Source: Anaerovibrio lipolyticus DSM 3074
GTDB taxonomy: Bacteria > Bacillota > Negativicutes > Selenomonadales > Selenomonadaceae
DNA length: 35,904 nt
Direction: 5' to 3'
NCBI RefSeq assembly: GCF_900141865.1
Contig: NZ_FQYW01000026.1
Location: 1-35,904 of the forward strand
The notes under the pieces are model-generated. The model made no database searches. It was not told the origin of the DNA and saw only the letters and a list, made by a program, of their open reading frames with translations. Both the position numbers and the translations under genes were made by a program. Below, piece after piece: positions 17,868 to 25,301 of this stretch. How positions within the stretch are numbered: position 1 is the stretch's first letter; every line of letters starts with the position of its first letter.

Positions 17868-18166
17868 ATGGATAAGAATGTTGTTACCTTGGAAAATAAA
17901 ACTTATCTGGTAAAACCTTTAGTAGCAAAGTCTAAAGTAAAAGAGATTTATTTGGTTCGTATGCGCGAGGGGAAGCTGATGATAGTAGCGATATGGATTT
18001 TCTTGTTATTGGTGGAGAAGGCTTTAAGTTGACACAGATTTTTGCTTTAGGTGAAGAACTACGAGATACCTTCAATAAAAAGGTTGGTGTCTTTGAAATA
18101 AATGAAATAAACCAAGATAGTGAGTTTTACAAAACTGTCATGAGAGAAAAGGTATTGATAGCATGA
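17868..18166 (+). pseudogene. Frameshifted MNT-type nucleotidyltransferase (MntA-like)
   Basis: ATG 17868 follows GGTAGGTGA and opens a frame that stops early. A second frame encodes YARGEADDSSDMDFLVIGG, the GSxxxG...SDxDF signature of minimal nucleotidyltransferases, and runs to TGA 18164-18166. The break is at ATTTATTTGG (17946-17955). Adding one more ATTT unit would give IYLFGSYARG, the family consensus, so a 4-bp loss in a short tandem repeat is the simplest cause. MNT proteins are antitoxins that adenylylate HEPN toxins, or are paired with HI0074-type partners; a remnant of such a partner lies at 18739. Probably inactive. Confidence 0.75.
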
Positions 18167-18216
18167 AGTATTTAAAGAGTATATCATCAATATAACAAGA
18201 TACATGAGGGAATTAG

Positions 18217-18738
18217 ATGATGGATGTTGAAACTGTAGTTGGATTGGTTGGCAATTTAGGGAGCATTATGTCAGCAAGTGCTAGTGTTTATGACATTGTG
18301 GTACAAAAAAAGACTAATGAAAGATTAGCATTACTCGAAAAAGAGTTGCACAATCACATTAATGATACCAAGATAAATCGTGAATTATCTGATGATGAAT
18401 ATAATTTATTGGTAGGTATAGTTAGAAAAACTATATTTAATGGTACAAAAGGAAGAATTAAACGATTTGCCAAAATTACACATGATGTTATGTATTCTGG
18501 TTATTTGGATATTACGCGTGGTGAAAAGTATGTATACACTATAAATAGTTTATCTGAACAAGAGGTGGCTTTTCTTATAACAATTTATAAGCACATAGCA
18601 AATGAAGGTGGCAGTGGGGATGATAGATTTTCGATTGTTGTGCCTTCATATAGGGGAAAATATCAAGATTTTGTTGAAGTATGCCTACTATTATTTTGCA
18701 CTGGAAAATTGTTTGAAATATGTTTTGAACTCCCATAA
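18217..18738 (+). CDS. Hypothetical protein, 173 residues
   Basis: ATG 18217 (a second ATG follows at once) opens a 173-residue protein that I do not recognise. Residues 4-27 are small and hydrophobic (VETVVGLVGNLGSIMSASAS) and could be an amphipathic or membrane-peripheral segment. A helical stretch rich in Lys/Glu/Asp (KTNERLALLEKELHNHINDT) follows, and then a mixed domain. It lies between the MNT remnant and the HI0074-type remnant, in frame with the latter and separated only by a TAA. It has either displaced the first half of that gene or has itself been truncated by the junction. The accessory-island setting suggests a defence or toxin-antitoxin link, but nothing in the sequence shows a function. 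Confidence 0.55.
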   Translation: MMDVETVVGLVGNLGSIMSASASVYDIVVQKKTNERLALLEKELHNHINDTKINRELSDDEYNLLVGIVRKTIFNGTKGRIKRFAKITHDVMYSGYLDITRGEKYVYTINSLSEQEVAFLITIYKHIANEGGSGDDRFSIVVPSYRGKYQDFVEVCLLLFCTGKLFEICFELP

Positions 18739-18948
18739 TTGGGCTCGCCAACTGCTATAATTAAGCTAGCCTATCAGGCTGAGATGATTGATGATGAGGA
18801 TGTATGGAGCGAGGCATTGAAGGCACACAATAATGTGGTGCATTCCTATAGTGATGAAATTGCCTTGTCCATAATTAAAGACACCCAAGATAAATTTGTT
18901 ATCATGTTTGAAAAGCTGTATCAAGAACTGAATGAAAATTGGTTGTGA
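18739..18948 (+). pseudogene. C-terminal remnant of an HI0074-type nucleotidyltransferase-binding protein
   Basis: The frame after the TAA encodes LGSPTAIIKLAYQAEMIDDE, then WSEALKAHNNVVHSYSDE and FEKLYQELNE. These match the C-terminal half of HI0074-type substrate-binding partners of minimal nucleotidyltransferases (SPR-x-xI-x-x-A-x-x-x-GLI and the N-x-x-x-H-x-Y motif). The N-terminal half is missing and no good ribosome site precedes it. With 17868-18166 this marks a decayed two-gene module. Confidence 0.65.
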
Positions 18949-19008
18949 GGTGCTGGCAATGCATTTGCCTGAAAAGGTTAAGGGTAAATTAATACTTTTC
19001 ATGTTGAA

Positions 19009-19041
19009 CCGTACATGCTATAATTCTTATAGCATGTACGG
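19009..19041. repeat. Perfect 15-bp inverted repeat
   Basis: CCGTACATGCTATAA (19009-19023) and TTATAGCATGTACGG (19027-19041) are perfect reverse complements separated by TTC. No T-run follows, so it is not a standard terminator. It sits 18 bp before the -35 box of the type III toxin-antitoxin promoter and may be an operator, an RNA hairpin or the scar of a mobile element. Confidence 0.85.
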
Positions 19042-19058
19042 AATGGTGCATTAATGAG

Positions 19059-19088
19059 TTGACAATAAATAATAGAAAGATGTAATAT
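19059..19088 (+). promoter_or_regulatory. Strong promoter of the RNA antitoxin
   Basis: A perfect TTGACA (19059-19064), an 18-base spacer and TAATAT (19083-19088). Transcription would begin near 19095, a few bases before the first repeat, as expected for a repeat-RNA antitoxin made in excess. Confidence 0.75.
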
Positions 19089-19099
19089 AAGGTAAGGAA

Positions 19100-19206
19100 G
19101 GGAAATCGCCCACGTCAAGTGCGAGGCTAAAAAAGATAGGGAAATCGCCCCCGTTAAGTGCGAGGCTAAAAAAAGATAGGGAAATCGCCCCCGTTAAGTG
19201 CGAGGT
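19100..19206 (+). ncRNA. Type III antitoxin RNA (ToxI-like) with 39-40 nt tandem repeats
   Basis: Three tandem units start with GGGAAATCGCCC at 19100, 19139 and 19179 (39 and 40 bases). They continue CGTTAAGTGCGAGG then CTAAAAAAGATA. The first unit has A for C and C for T at two sites, and the third is cut at 19206 where the terminator begins. The tandem-repeat gene, terminator and ToxN-like endoribonuclease in this order define type III toxin-antitoxin loci. In such systems the toxin cuts the transcript into single repeats that bind and inhibit it. The A-rich end of each unit is the likely cut site (inference). Confidence 0.85.
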
Positions 19207-19207
19207 A

Positions 19208-19238
19208 AAGGTGAGCGGCTTATAGCTCACCTTTTTTG
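19208..19238 (+). terminator. Terminator between antitoxin RNA and toxin
   Basis: AAGGTGAGC (19208-19216) pairs with GCTCACCTT (19225-19233) around an 8-base loop, and the second arm overlaps a TTTTTT run. In type III systems this leaky terminator sets the excess of antitoxin RNA over toxin mRNA. Confidence 0.9.
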
Positions 19239-19251
19239 TTGGAGGAATAGT

Positions 19252-19734
19252 ATGTCGTTGAAATTTTATACTGTAGACAGGGAATATACTGATTTCTTGA
19301 GGAAATTTGATGATAGAGTGCCTATGGAACATCCTGAAAGTTATAGAAGGCCATATATAGGTATAATACTTGAAGTTAATGATTGTAAGTATTTTGCACC
19401 CATGAGTTCGCCAAAAGCTAAGCACAAAAACTTGCATGGTAAAGATTTATATAAAATAGGTGGTGGCGAATATGGAATTATTAATTTTAATAATATGATT
19501 CCTGTTGTGGAAGGATGTTATCACCTATTAAATATTAGCCTAGAAGATGATAGTTACAAAGAATTATTATACAATCAGTACCGTGATATTAGGCGTAATG
19601 CCGATAAAATAAAAAAGATTGCAACTAGACTACGCGGTATGTATATCCATGGGCATATATCACCTGGTTTGAAGGGTAGATGCTGTAATTTCAGACTGCT
19701 AGAAGAAAAATGTAAATATTATGAGGCACATTAA
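19252..19734 (+). CDS. toxN: ToxN/AbiQ-family endoribonuclease, type III toxin
   Basis: ATG 19252 follows GGAGGA (19241-19246); a longer frame would run back through the terminator and is rejected. The 160 residues match ToxN along the whole length: LKFYTVDREYTDFLRKFDDR at the start, then YIGIILEVNDCKYFAP, MSSPKAKH (compare the catalytic T/S-S-x-K of ToxN), GIINFNNMIPVV, LLYNQYRDIRRNADKI and CNFRLLEEKC. These toxins are sequence-specific RNases with a compact fold, held by their repeat RNA and released on phage infection to cause abortive infection. The locus is complete: promoter, repeats, terminator, toxin. It appears intact. Confidence 0.92.
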   Translation: MSLKFYTVDREYTDFLRKFDDRVPMEHPESYRRPYIGIILEVNDCKYFAPMSSPKAKHKNLHGKDLYKIGGGEYGIINFNNMIPVVEGCYHLLNISLEDDSYKELLYNQYRDIRRNADKIKKIATRLRGMYIHGHISPGLKGRCCNFRLLEEKCKYYEAH

Positions 19735-19756
19735 TAGATTGTTTTGTGCGATATGT

Positions 19757-19790
19757 CTGCTGTACGAAAGTGGTGCAGCAGTTTTCTTTT
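19757..19790 (+). terminator. Terminator within cassette copy 2
   Basis: CTGCTGTAC and GTGCAGCAG enclose a 7-base loop, followed by TTTTCTTTT; the stem is identical to copy 1. Confidence 0.85.
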
Positions 19791-19829
19791 GCCCGAAATT
19801 TTGCGCAGTCGGAAAGAAATATCTTGTTT

Positions 19830-19859
19830 TTGCAGGATTATGCTAGAGAATGATAGAAT
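19830..19859 (+). promoter_or_regulatory. Promoter within cassette copy 2
   Basis: TTGCAG, 18 bases, TAGAAT, about 130 bp upstream of the glycerophosphotransferase start. Confidence 0.5.
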
Positions 19860-19989
19860 TGTACAAAATAAGGCATTTGTAGCTTTATATTAAGGTGGAG
19901 CCTTTCGATAGATATTATGCAGTGTAGATTGTAATTTAAGAACTATGGCATTTTTAAACTTACTTTGAAATTAAGGGGTAACCTAATCA

Positions 19990-21196
19990 ATGAAACTATC
20001 TAAAGAAGACAGATATATACGTCGGAGGTTGCGGCAGGCAAGAAAACAGGCCAGGGAATTTTATTATTGCCGTAAATATCCGATTAATCCTAAGAAAATA
20101 GTATTTACCACTATTGAGGGAACCACGGGGTTTTCCTGTAATCCAAAATATATAGCATTGGAACTATTACGGCGCAGGCAGGATTTGGACTTGGTGTGGC
20201 TGGTGGATGATATGAGTAAGTCGTTTCCACCTGGTATCCGCAAAGTCAAAAATACACTAATTAATCGAGCCTATGAGCTTTCAACTGCTGCAGTTTGGGT
20301 GGATAACAGTCGGAAACAGTTGGAGTGCCGGAAAAGACAGGAGCAATTCTATTTACAGACCTGGCATGCCAGTATTGCCATTAAACCAATAGGACTTCAG
20401 CGCGGAGCTTCTTTTACTAAGATAGCTAGAATGGTTACCGAACACGATTCTCGTATGATTGACTTGTTGGTAACTAATTCCAAGTGGGTAGAGGACCATG
20501 CTGCTTTGGGAATGCTTTATAGCGGTAAAATGCTTCGCACTGGTTCGGCCAGAGTAGATGTGCTCATTAATAATAGGGAAGAATTAAGGAAAAACTTTAG
20601 GCAAAAATATGGTTTGGCTGATGACACAAGGATTGTAATGTATGCCCCAACATTCAGAAGTGGTAGTCAGGACACCAATAGGAATCCTGAATTGCAGAAT
20701 AAGATGCCAGACTTTACTGTACTTATAAAGGCATTGAAAAAAAAGATTTGGTGGTAGTTGGACTGTGGCTCTTCGTCTTCATCCTCAATTGACAGCCAGG
20801 CATATATCTGCAAGCCTACCAGAAGAAGTAAAAAATAATGTTATTGATGTCAGTAGAGAAGATGACATGTGCGAGACTTTGGGGGCGGCAGATGTATTGA
20901 TAACGGACTATTCTGCCATGACATTTGATGCCGCGTATATTAAAATACCTGTATTTTTGTATGTCTATGACTTAAGAGATTACATAAATGATCGGGGAGA
21001 ACTTATGTGGAATCTGAAAAAACTCCCTTTTCCCGTCGCTGAGAATATGGAAGCACTGGTTCACAGTATCGAGGTGTTTGATAATGAAAAATACTATGAG
21101 GATGTGGCAGGGCTCTTTAATGAATTAGAAGTGAAAGAAGATGGTAACGCTTCAAAGCGTATAGTTGATGTTATTGAAAATATTATAACATTATGA
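19990..21196 (+). pseudogene. TagB/TagF-like CDP-glycerol glycerophosphotransferase, frame broken at an A8 run
   Basis: Frame one runs 19990-20757 (255 residues). Its motifs are FYLQTWHASIAIKPIGLQRG (family QTWHGTPLK), LLVTNSKWVEDHAA, RTGSARVDVL and VMYAPTFR. Frame two carries KKRFGGSWTVALRLHPQL, ITDYSAMTFDAAY and FLYVYDLRDYINDRGELMW to TGA 21196. The switch lies at eight A (20737-20744); seven would restore one protein of about 401 residues with the expected RFGG-W...RLHP junction. The catalytic residues are all present, so the break is recent or reversible. The enzyme would move glycerol phosphate from CDP-glycerol onto a glycan. A decayed copy lies at 22762-23265. Phase variation, transcript slippage or a homopolymer read error are alternatives. 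Confidence 0.85.
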
Positions 21197-21300
21197 TATG
21201 GCAGAATTTGTTGCCATGGCCCGTTATGATGCATTCGAAGAGTTTGGTGATGGAATATCATTAGCATTTTTGTTGATTGATGTTTAGAAGGGTTATTGTA

Positions 21301-22737
21301 ATGAACATAGAAAGAATTATTGGTGAGGCAACTGAATATGATAAGAAGCAGGAGCTTGAGGTTAAAAAGCCAAAGAGCTGGCTGAAAAGTATCAGCGCAT
21401 TTGCCAATACATTTGGTGGGAAATTGATTTTTGGAATTTCCGATGATGGTACGGTAATTGGCTTAGAAAATGCTAAAAGTGATTCAGAAATTATTAGCGA
21501 GACAATCAAAAATAGAATGAACCCTATTCCAAAGTTTAAAATGTCATTTCAAGAAATTGATGATAAGGTACTAATTATAGTTGATGTAATGATTGGTGAT
21601 GAAACGCCATATTATTACTCCGGGGAAGGGCAACTAATTGCTTATGTTCGGATTGGAAATGAAAGTGTTCCAGCGAATCCTGCGCAGCTGCGCGAACTTG
21701 TAATACGGGGAAGTGGGCAAAGCTATGATAGCCTTCCGTCACGTTATATGTTCGAGGATATGGCCTTTACTAAGCTACGTTCGGTATATAAGCAGCGTAC
21801 AGGAAAATCATTTGAAGAAACGGATTATGAATCATTCGGAATAGTAGATGGTAATGGCAACCTCACTAATGCCGGTGCCCTTCTTGCTGACGAATCTCCA
21901 GTACGACATTCACGGGTGTTCTGTACTAGGTGGAATGGACTTACTAAAGCATCTGGATTGATGGATGCTCTTGATGATGAAGAATATTCTGGTGGCCTTG
22001 TTTCGCTGTTTCAAGATGGACTGAAATTTATCATGCGGAATAACAGAAAAGCATGGCGAAAATTACCGACAAGTAGAGTGGAGTATCCAGAGTATCCTGA
22101 ACGTGCGGTAACTGAGGGACTGGTTAATGCCTTGATTCATAGAAATTATCTGGAAATAGGCAGCGAAGTCCATATAGATATGTTTGATGACCGTTTGGAA
22201 ATCTATTCACCAGGCGGTATGGTAGACGGCTCTACCCTTGAAGGAAAGGATTTACGAACAATATCTTCAAAAAGGCGCAACCCGGTACTAGCAGATATAT
22301 TTAGCAGACTGCAGCTGATGGAACGTCGTGGCAGTGGCTTTAAAAAGATACTAGAAGATTATGATTTTCAGGAGAATTCCAGAGAAGAATTGATGCCTAA
22401 AATCTATGCGGATGCTAATGATTTTGTGCTGACATTGTATAATTTGAACTACTATGATAAGAAACATTATGAACAGGAAAAAGGGAAGAACCAGGAAAAA
22501 TTCGGGAAAGATTCGGAAAACGTTCGGAAAACATTCGGAAAAGAATTGCTTAATGGTACCCAGAGAAGTATTATAGAATTAATATCTGATAATTCTAAAA
22601 TTACGGCAAAAGAGATAGCCAAATGCTTATCTGTATCGTCTAGGACGATTGAAAAACATATAAAAATATTGAAAGATTTACAGATATTGGAAAGAGTAGG
22701 CGGAAGAAAAGATGGGCATTGGGAAATAATAGAGTGA
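21301..22737 (+). CDS. AlbA_2 (Schlafen-like) domain regulator with ATPase-like and winged-helix C-terminus
   Basis: ATG 21301 is preferred over ATG 21277 or 21280 because AGAAGGG (21286-21292) lies 8 bases upstream. The 478-residue protein opens with an AlbA_2/Schlafen-type domain: ELEVKKPKSWLKSISAFANT, then FGGKLIFGISDDG. The middle has EGLVNALIHRNY and the ERRGSGFKKI region, common in the HATPase_c_4 part of these proteins. Residues about 405-475 hold a helix-turn-helix (KITAKEIAKCLSVSSRTIEK) after a charged linker. Such proteins are DNA- or RNA-binding regulators, found often in accessory islands and some defence clusters. It lies between the intact-length and decayed copies of the glycerophosphotransferase, so it probably arrived with the duplication. 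Confidence 0.85.
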   Translation: MNIERIIGEATEYDKKQELEVKKPKSWLKSISAFANTFGGKLIFGISDDGTVIGLENAKSDSEIISETIKNRMNPIPKFKMSFQEIDDKVLIIVDVMIGDETPYYYSGEGQLIAYVRIGNESVPANPAQLRELVIRGSGQSYDSLPSRYMFEDMAFTKLRSVYKQRTGKSFEETDYESFGIVDGNGNLTNAGALLADESPVRHSRVFCTRWNGLTKASGLMDALDDEEYSGGLVSLFQDGLKFIMRNNRKAWRKLPTSRVEYPEYPERAVTEGLVNALIHRNYLEIGSEVHIDMFDDRLEIYSPGGMVDGSTLEGKDLRTISSKRRNPVLADIFSRLQLMERRGSGFKKILEDYDFQENSREELMPKIYADANDFVLTLYNLNYYDKKHYEQEKGKNQEKFGKDSENVRKTFGKELLNGTQRSIIELISDNSKITAKEIAKCLSVSSRTIEKHIKILKDLQILERVGGRKDGHWEIIE

Positions 22738-22761
22738 CATAATCGACCACAACGTGTACCT

Positions 22762-23265
22762 ACAAAGTCAAAAATACACTAAAAAATCGTGCCTATGAGC
22801 TGTCGACTACTGTAGTTTGGGTGGATAACAGCTGGGAAAAGTTGGAATGTAGGAAAAGCCCTGAGCAGTTTTATTTACAGACCTGGTATGTGTTGATGAA
22901 CCCATTAATAACAGGGATACGTTTAGGAAAGACTTTAGGAAATCATCCTTAAATGACCGTCAGGTGTATTGATAATGGACTATTCTGCCATGACCATTGA
23001 TGCGGCGTATATTAAAAGACCTGTATTTTTGTATGTCTATGACTTAAGAGATTACATAAATGATCGGGGAGAACTTATGTGGGATCTGCAAATGCTTCCG
23101 TTTCCACACGCAGAGAATATGGATGAACTTGTTCACAGTATCGAGGTGTTTGATAATGAAAAATACTATGAGGATGTGGCAGGGCTCTTTAATGAATTAG
23201 AAGTGAAAGAAGATGGCAATGCTTCAAAGAGGATGGTTGATGTTATTGAAAATAAAACGCTGTGA
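22762..23265 (+). pseudogene. Decayed second copy of the CDP-glycerol glycerophosphotransferase
   Basis: Three blocks of the gene at 19990 are present in order with internal deletions. The first is about 22766-22890 (like 20245-20370). A short piece near 22900-22945 is like the region around 20565-20600. A 3' block from about 22967 to 23265 is nearly identical to 20893-21196. The 3' block alone would encode about 98 residues with DYSAMTIDAAYIKRPVF but no donor-site N-terminal half. Long identical tracts at the 3' end, beside heavily decayed 5' parts, suggest recent gene conversion. Confidence 0.85.
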
Positions 23266-23280
23266 GGACAATAACAGAAT

Positions 23281-23505
23281 TTGTATATAAAAATCATATT
23301 GATACCTCAGCAGTGGCTTTGGTTTGATGAATTATACTTTGAGGCTGTAAAGATACCTCCAGTTGGGGTAAATTCTGTAGATGTTGTTTTCAAAATTCAG
23401 TGGGGACATAATAAGCTGATTATGGATAAATGTAAATATGAGACTGAAAAAGCATTGTTTTATGTTCAGGAAAGTATACAGAACGGGTGGTATATATGGA
23501 CTTGA
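23281..23505 (+). CDS. Short open frame of unknown status
   Basis: A 74-residue frame opens at TTG 23281 directly after the decayed transferase. It lacks a convincing ribosome site and I do not recognise the product (contains IPQQWLWFDELYFEAVKIPP). It could be a real small gene or the tail of a lost one. Low confidence. Confidence 0.25.
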   Translation: MYIKIILIPQQWLWFDELYFEAVKIPPVGVNSVDVVFKIQWGHNKLIMDKCKYETEKALFYVQESIQNGWYIWT

Positions 23506-23736
23506 CTGACTTGGTAATACTAAGTAACTTGAAAAATCATATAATGATTTGATTTTGAATTCATATTGAAGAAAACAGAAATTATTGAAAGCTATATGAA
23601 AGATGGTAAGTAGTAACTAAGATTTAAATAGTTAAACGTCATAGGTTGAATAATGCATTGCTATGATAAAAGTAAAAATCATCGAAAAGGAAATGTGTAT
23701 TAGTGTTTATAAATAAACAGCACGAGGTGGGAACAG

Positions 23737-24996
23737 ATGTCTCAGCAACAAAATATACATAGAGATAAAAATAAAATTATAATAACCCGGATGGACCATC
23801 CAGCATGTGTTAGTGATTTTATTCGTTGCATTAAAGATGGTATAAATAGAGGATATACCGAGTTCATTATTGAAACCAAAAATATATACAGTGAAGATTC
23901 AAATTCTTTATTAGTATATCCCAATGCTTGTGTACCAATTGCTGGCATTATAGATTACTATAGGGAAAATGGATTTAAATTCTGTTTTAACTTTTCGGAG
24001 GATGAATACTTAACTCAGTGTGATTTTACAGCTCCTGTTGCATTTTTATCTGGTAGTAACAACATTAATCCATTTGACAAAGTTTTTTATTATGATAATT
24101 CTTGTCAAGTAGCAGAGTATACAAAGAGGTGTATTGACAGTATAAGCCAAAGAATAGAGTGCGAATCTGGTGTTTTAGATAGTTTAACTTGGTGTATAAA
24201 TGAAGTGATGGACAATGTATTGACTCATAGCGAATGTAATAAAGGATATGTAATGGGACAATTGCATGATAGAAGCAAGCATATAGCAATTTGCATAGTG
24301 GATACAGGTATTGGAATATACAACTCATTAAAAAATACGAAACATCATCCTAAGAAAGGAATAGATGCAATATCACTTTCACTACAAGAGGGCGTCGGTG
24401 ATGGACAGGGACAAGGGAATGGTTTGTTCGGATTGTATAAAATAGTCAAAGAGAATAGAGGACGATTAAGTATAACATCAGGAAATTCCTCGTTTATGTT
24501 ATATGGTGATGACACAAAAAAATTTGAAAGACTACCATATATAGATAACAAACGCCCTGGTACCGTGGTGGACTTTCAGATTGATTTAGGCCACGAGGTG
24601 AGCCTTTCGTCAGTTTTTTTATCTATTGGGGGGTATGATGGCTTTGATATAAGATTAGATGATTATATGGTACAAGAGGATTCTGATTTATTGGTTTATG
24701 ATATCTATGAAAATTGTTCAGGAACTGCAACGAGAGATGCGGGGAGATGTTTGCGTAAAGATATTATTAATATCTTTACTCGTAGAAAACAAGCTATTGT
24801 TTTAGACTTCTCAGGAGTTGCGACGGTTAGTTCGTCATTTATTGATGAATTGGTTGCAAAATTAATTATACATTACGGTTTATTAAGATTTAATCAAATT
24901 TTTGCAATACGAGGAATGAATGAAACAGTGAGCCATTTGTGCGAAAGATCTGTATACATGAGGATAAGTGAAGAATGGGGGCTTTTAAAACAATAA
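23737..24996 (+). CDS. GHKL ATPase with a C-terminal STAS-like DUF4325 domain
   Basis: The protein is 419 residues; ATG 23737 follows GAGGTGGGAA. Residues 1-120 are an unassigned alpha/beta domain. Residues 125-260 form a histidine-kinase-like ATPase: N box NEVMDN (155-160), G1 VDTGIGI (198-204), G2 GQGNGLFGL (225-233). No phospho-acceptor histidine domain is seen, so it resembles anti-sigma-factor-type kinases rather than sensor kinases. Residues about 330-405 match the STAS-like DUF4325 (AIVLDFSGVATVSSSFIDEL, then IRGMNE). An ATPase and its usual STAS-type partner fused in one chain suggests a partner-switching device. Two small genes follow with tight spacing, the last encoding a HEPN protein. 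The operon lies in an accessory region. Confidence 0.8.
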   Translation: MSQQQNIHRDKNKIIITRMDHPACVSDFIRCIKDGINRGYTEFIIETKNIYSEDSNSLLVYPNACVPIAGIIDYYRENGFKFCFNFSEDEYLTQCDFTAPVAFLSGSNNINPFDKVFYYDNSCQVAEYTKRCIDSISQRIECESGVLDSLTWCINEVMDNVLTHSECNKGYVMGQLHDRSKHIAICIVDTGIGIYNSLKNTKHHPKKGIDAISLSLQEGVGDGQGQGNGLFGLYKIVKENRGRLSITSGNSSFMLYGDDTKKFERLPYIDNKRPGTVVDFQIDLGHEVSLSSVFLSIGGYDGFDIRLDDYMVQEDSDLLVYDIYENCSGTATRDAGRCLRKDIINIFTRRKQAIVLDFSGVATVSSSFIDELVAKLIIHYGLLRFNQIFAIRGMNETVSHLCERSVYMRISEEWGLLKQ

Positions 24997-25046
24997 GCAG
25001 TGGTACAGTTATAAAACCCTATGAAGCAATATATGGAGGGCAAACC

Positions 25047-25301
25047 GTGAAATTAAGTGATTTAGCTGAAAGAGTTTTATGTGAGATTTATGATAACTTA
25101 TTCTTAAAAAAAGGTAATGCAATATGTTCGTATGAACTGGGTGTCTCATCTGAAATGTTTGTTGAAACGTGGCGTGAATTGAGTGGGGAAAATGAAGATG
25201 GAGTAACCTATACCAACAACTGTGCAGAAGGGGGAGAACGCAATGAGTGCGAATATTTCAAAAGAAGCACTTATTTTTCAAAATCGGATTATATCATTTA
25301 A
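25047..25301 (+). CDS. Small winged-helix-like protein between the ATPase and the HEPN gene
   Basis: GTG 25047 follows GGAGGG at good spacing. An in-frame ATG at 24975 would overlap the ATPase gene by 22 bp and lacks such a site, but cannot be excluded (108 instead of 85 residues). The sequence KLSDLAERVLCEIYDNLFLK, then ICSYELGVSSEMFVETWREL, reads like a winged-helix fold; the remaining 40 residues are polar. It overlaps the next gene by 59 bp in another frame, so translation is coupled. It may be the regulator or the antitoxin of the module; this is inference. Confidence 0.55.
   Translation: MKLSDLAERVLCEIYDNLFLKKGNAICSYELGVSSEMFVETWRELSGENEDGVTYTNNCAEGGERNECEYFKRSTYFSKSDYII

Larger units (their letters stand above)
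19756..19913 (+). repeat. 158-bp terminator-promoter cassette, copy 2
   Basis: This is a direct repeat of 17683-17840, the same length. It ends the toxin operon with a terminator (19757-19765 with 19773-19781, then TTTTCTTTT) and carries a promoter TTGCAG-N18-TAGAAT (19830-19859) that would drive the glycerophosphotransferase at 19990. The island between the copies may have entered, or could leave, by recombination between them. Confidence 0.85.

Noticed and set aside
19100-19206. Tandem repeats as a CRISPR array
   Set aside because: The units abut with no variable spacers, and a terminator plus a ToxN-like gene follow directly, so a type III antitoxin RNA explains them.
21198-21287. 29-residue frame (MAEFVAMARYDAFEE...) after the broken glycerophosphotransferase
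   Set aside because: It is short, has no ribosome site and ends inside the start region of the AlbA gene. It may be a gene scrap, but nothing supports expression.
23534-23550. Small palindrome AAATCAT-ATA-ATGATTT upstream of the ATPase-HEPN operon
   Set aside because: Seven-base AT-rich arms arise easily by chance in this composition, and it is about 190 bp from the start with no matching promoter boxes.
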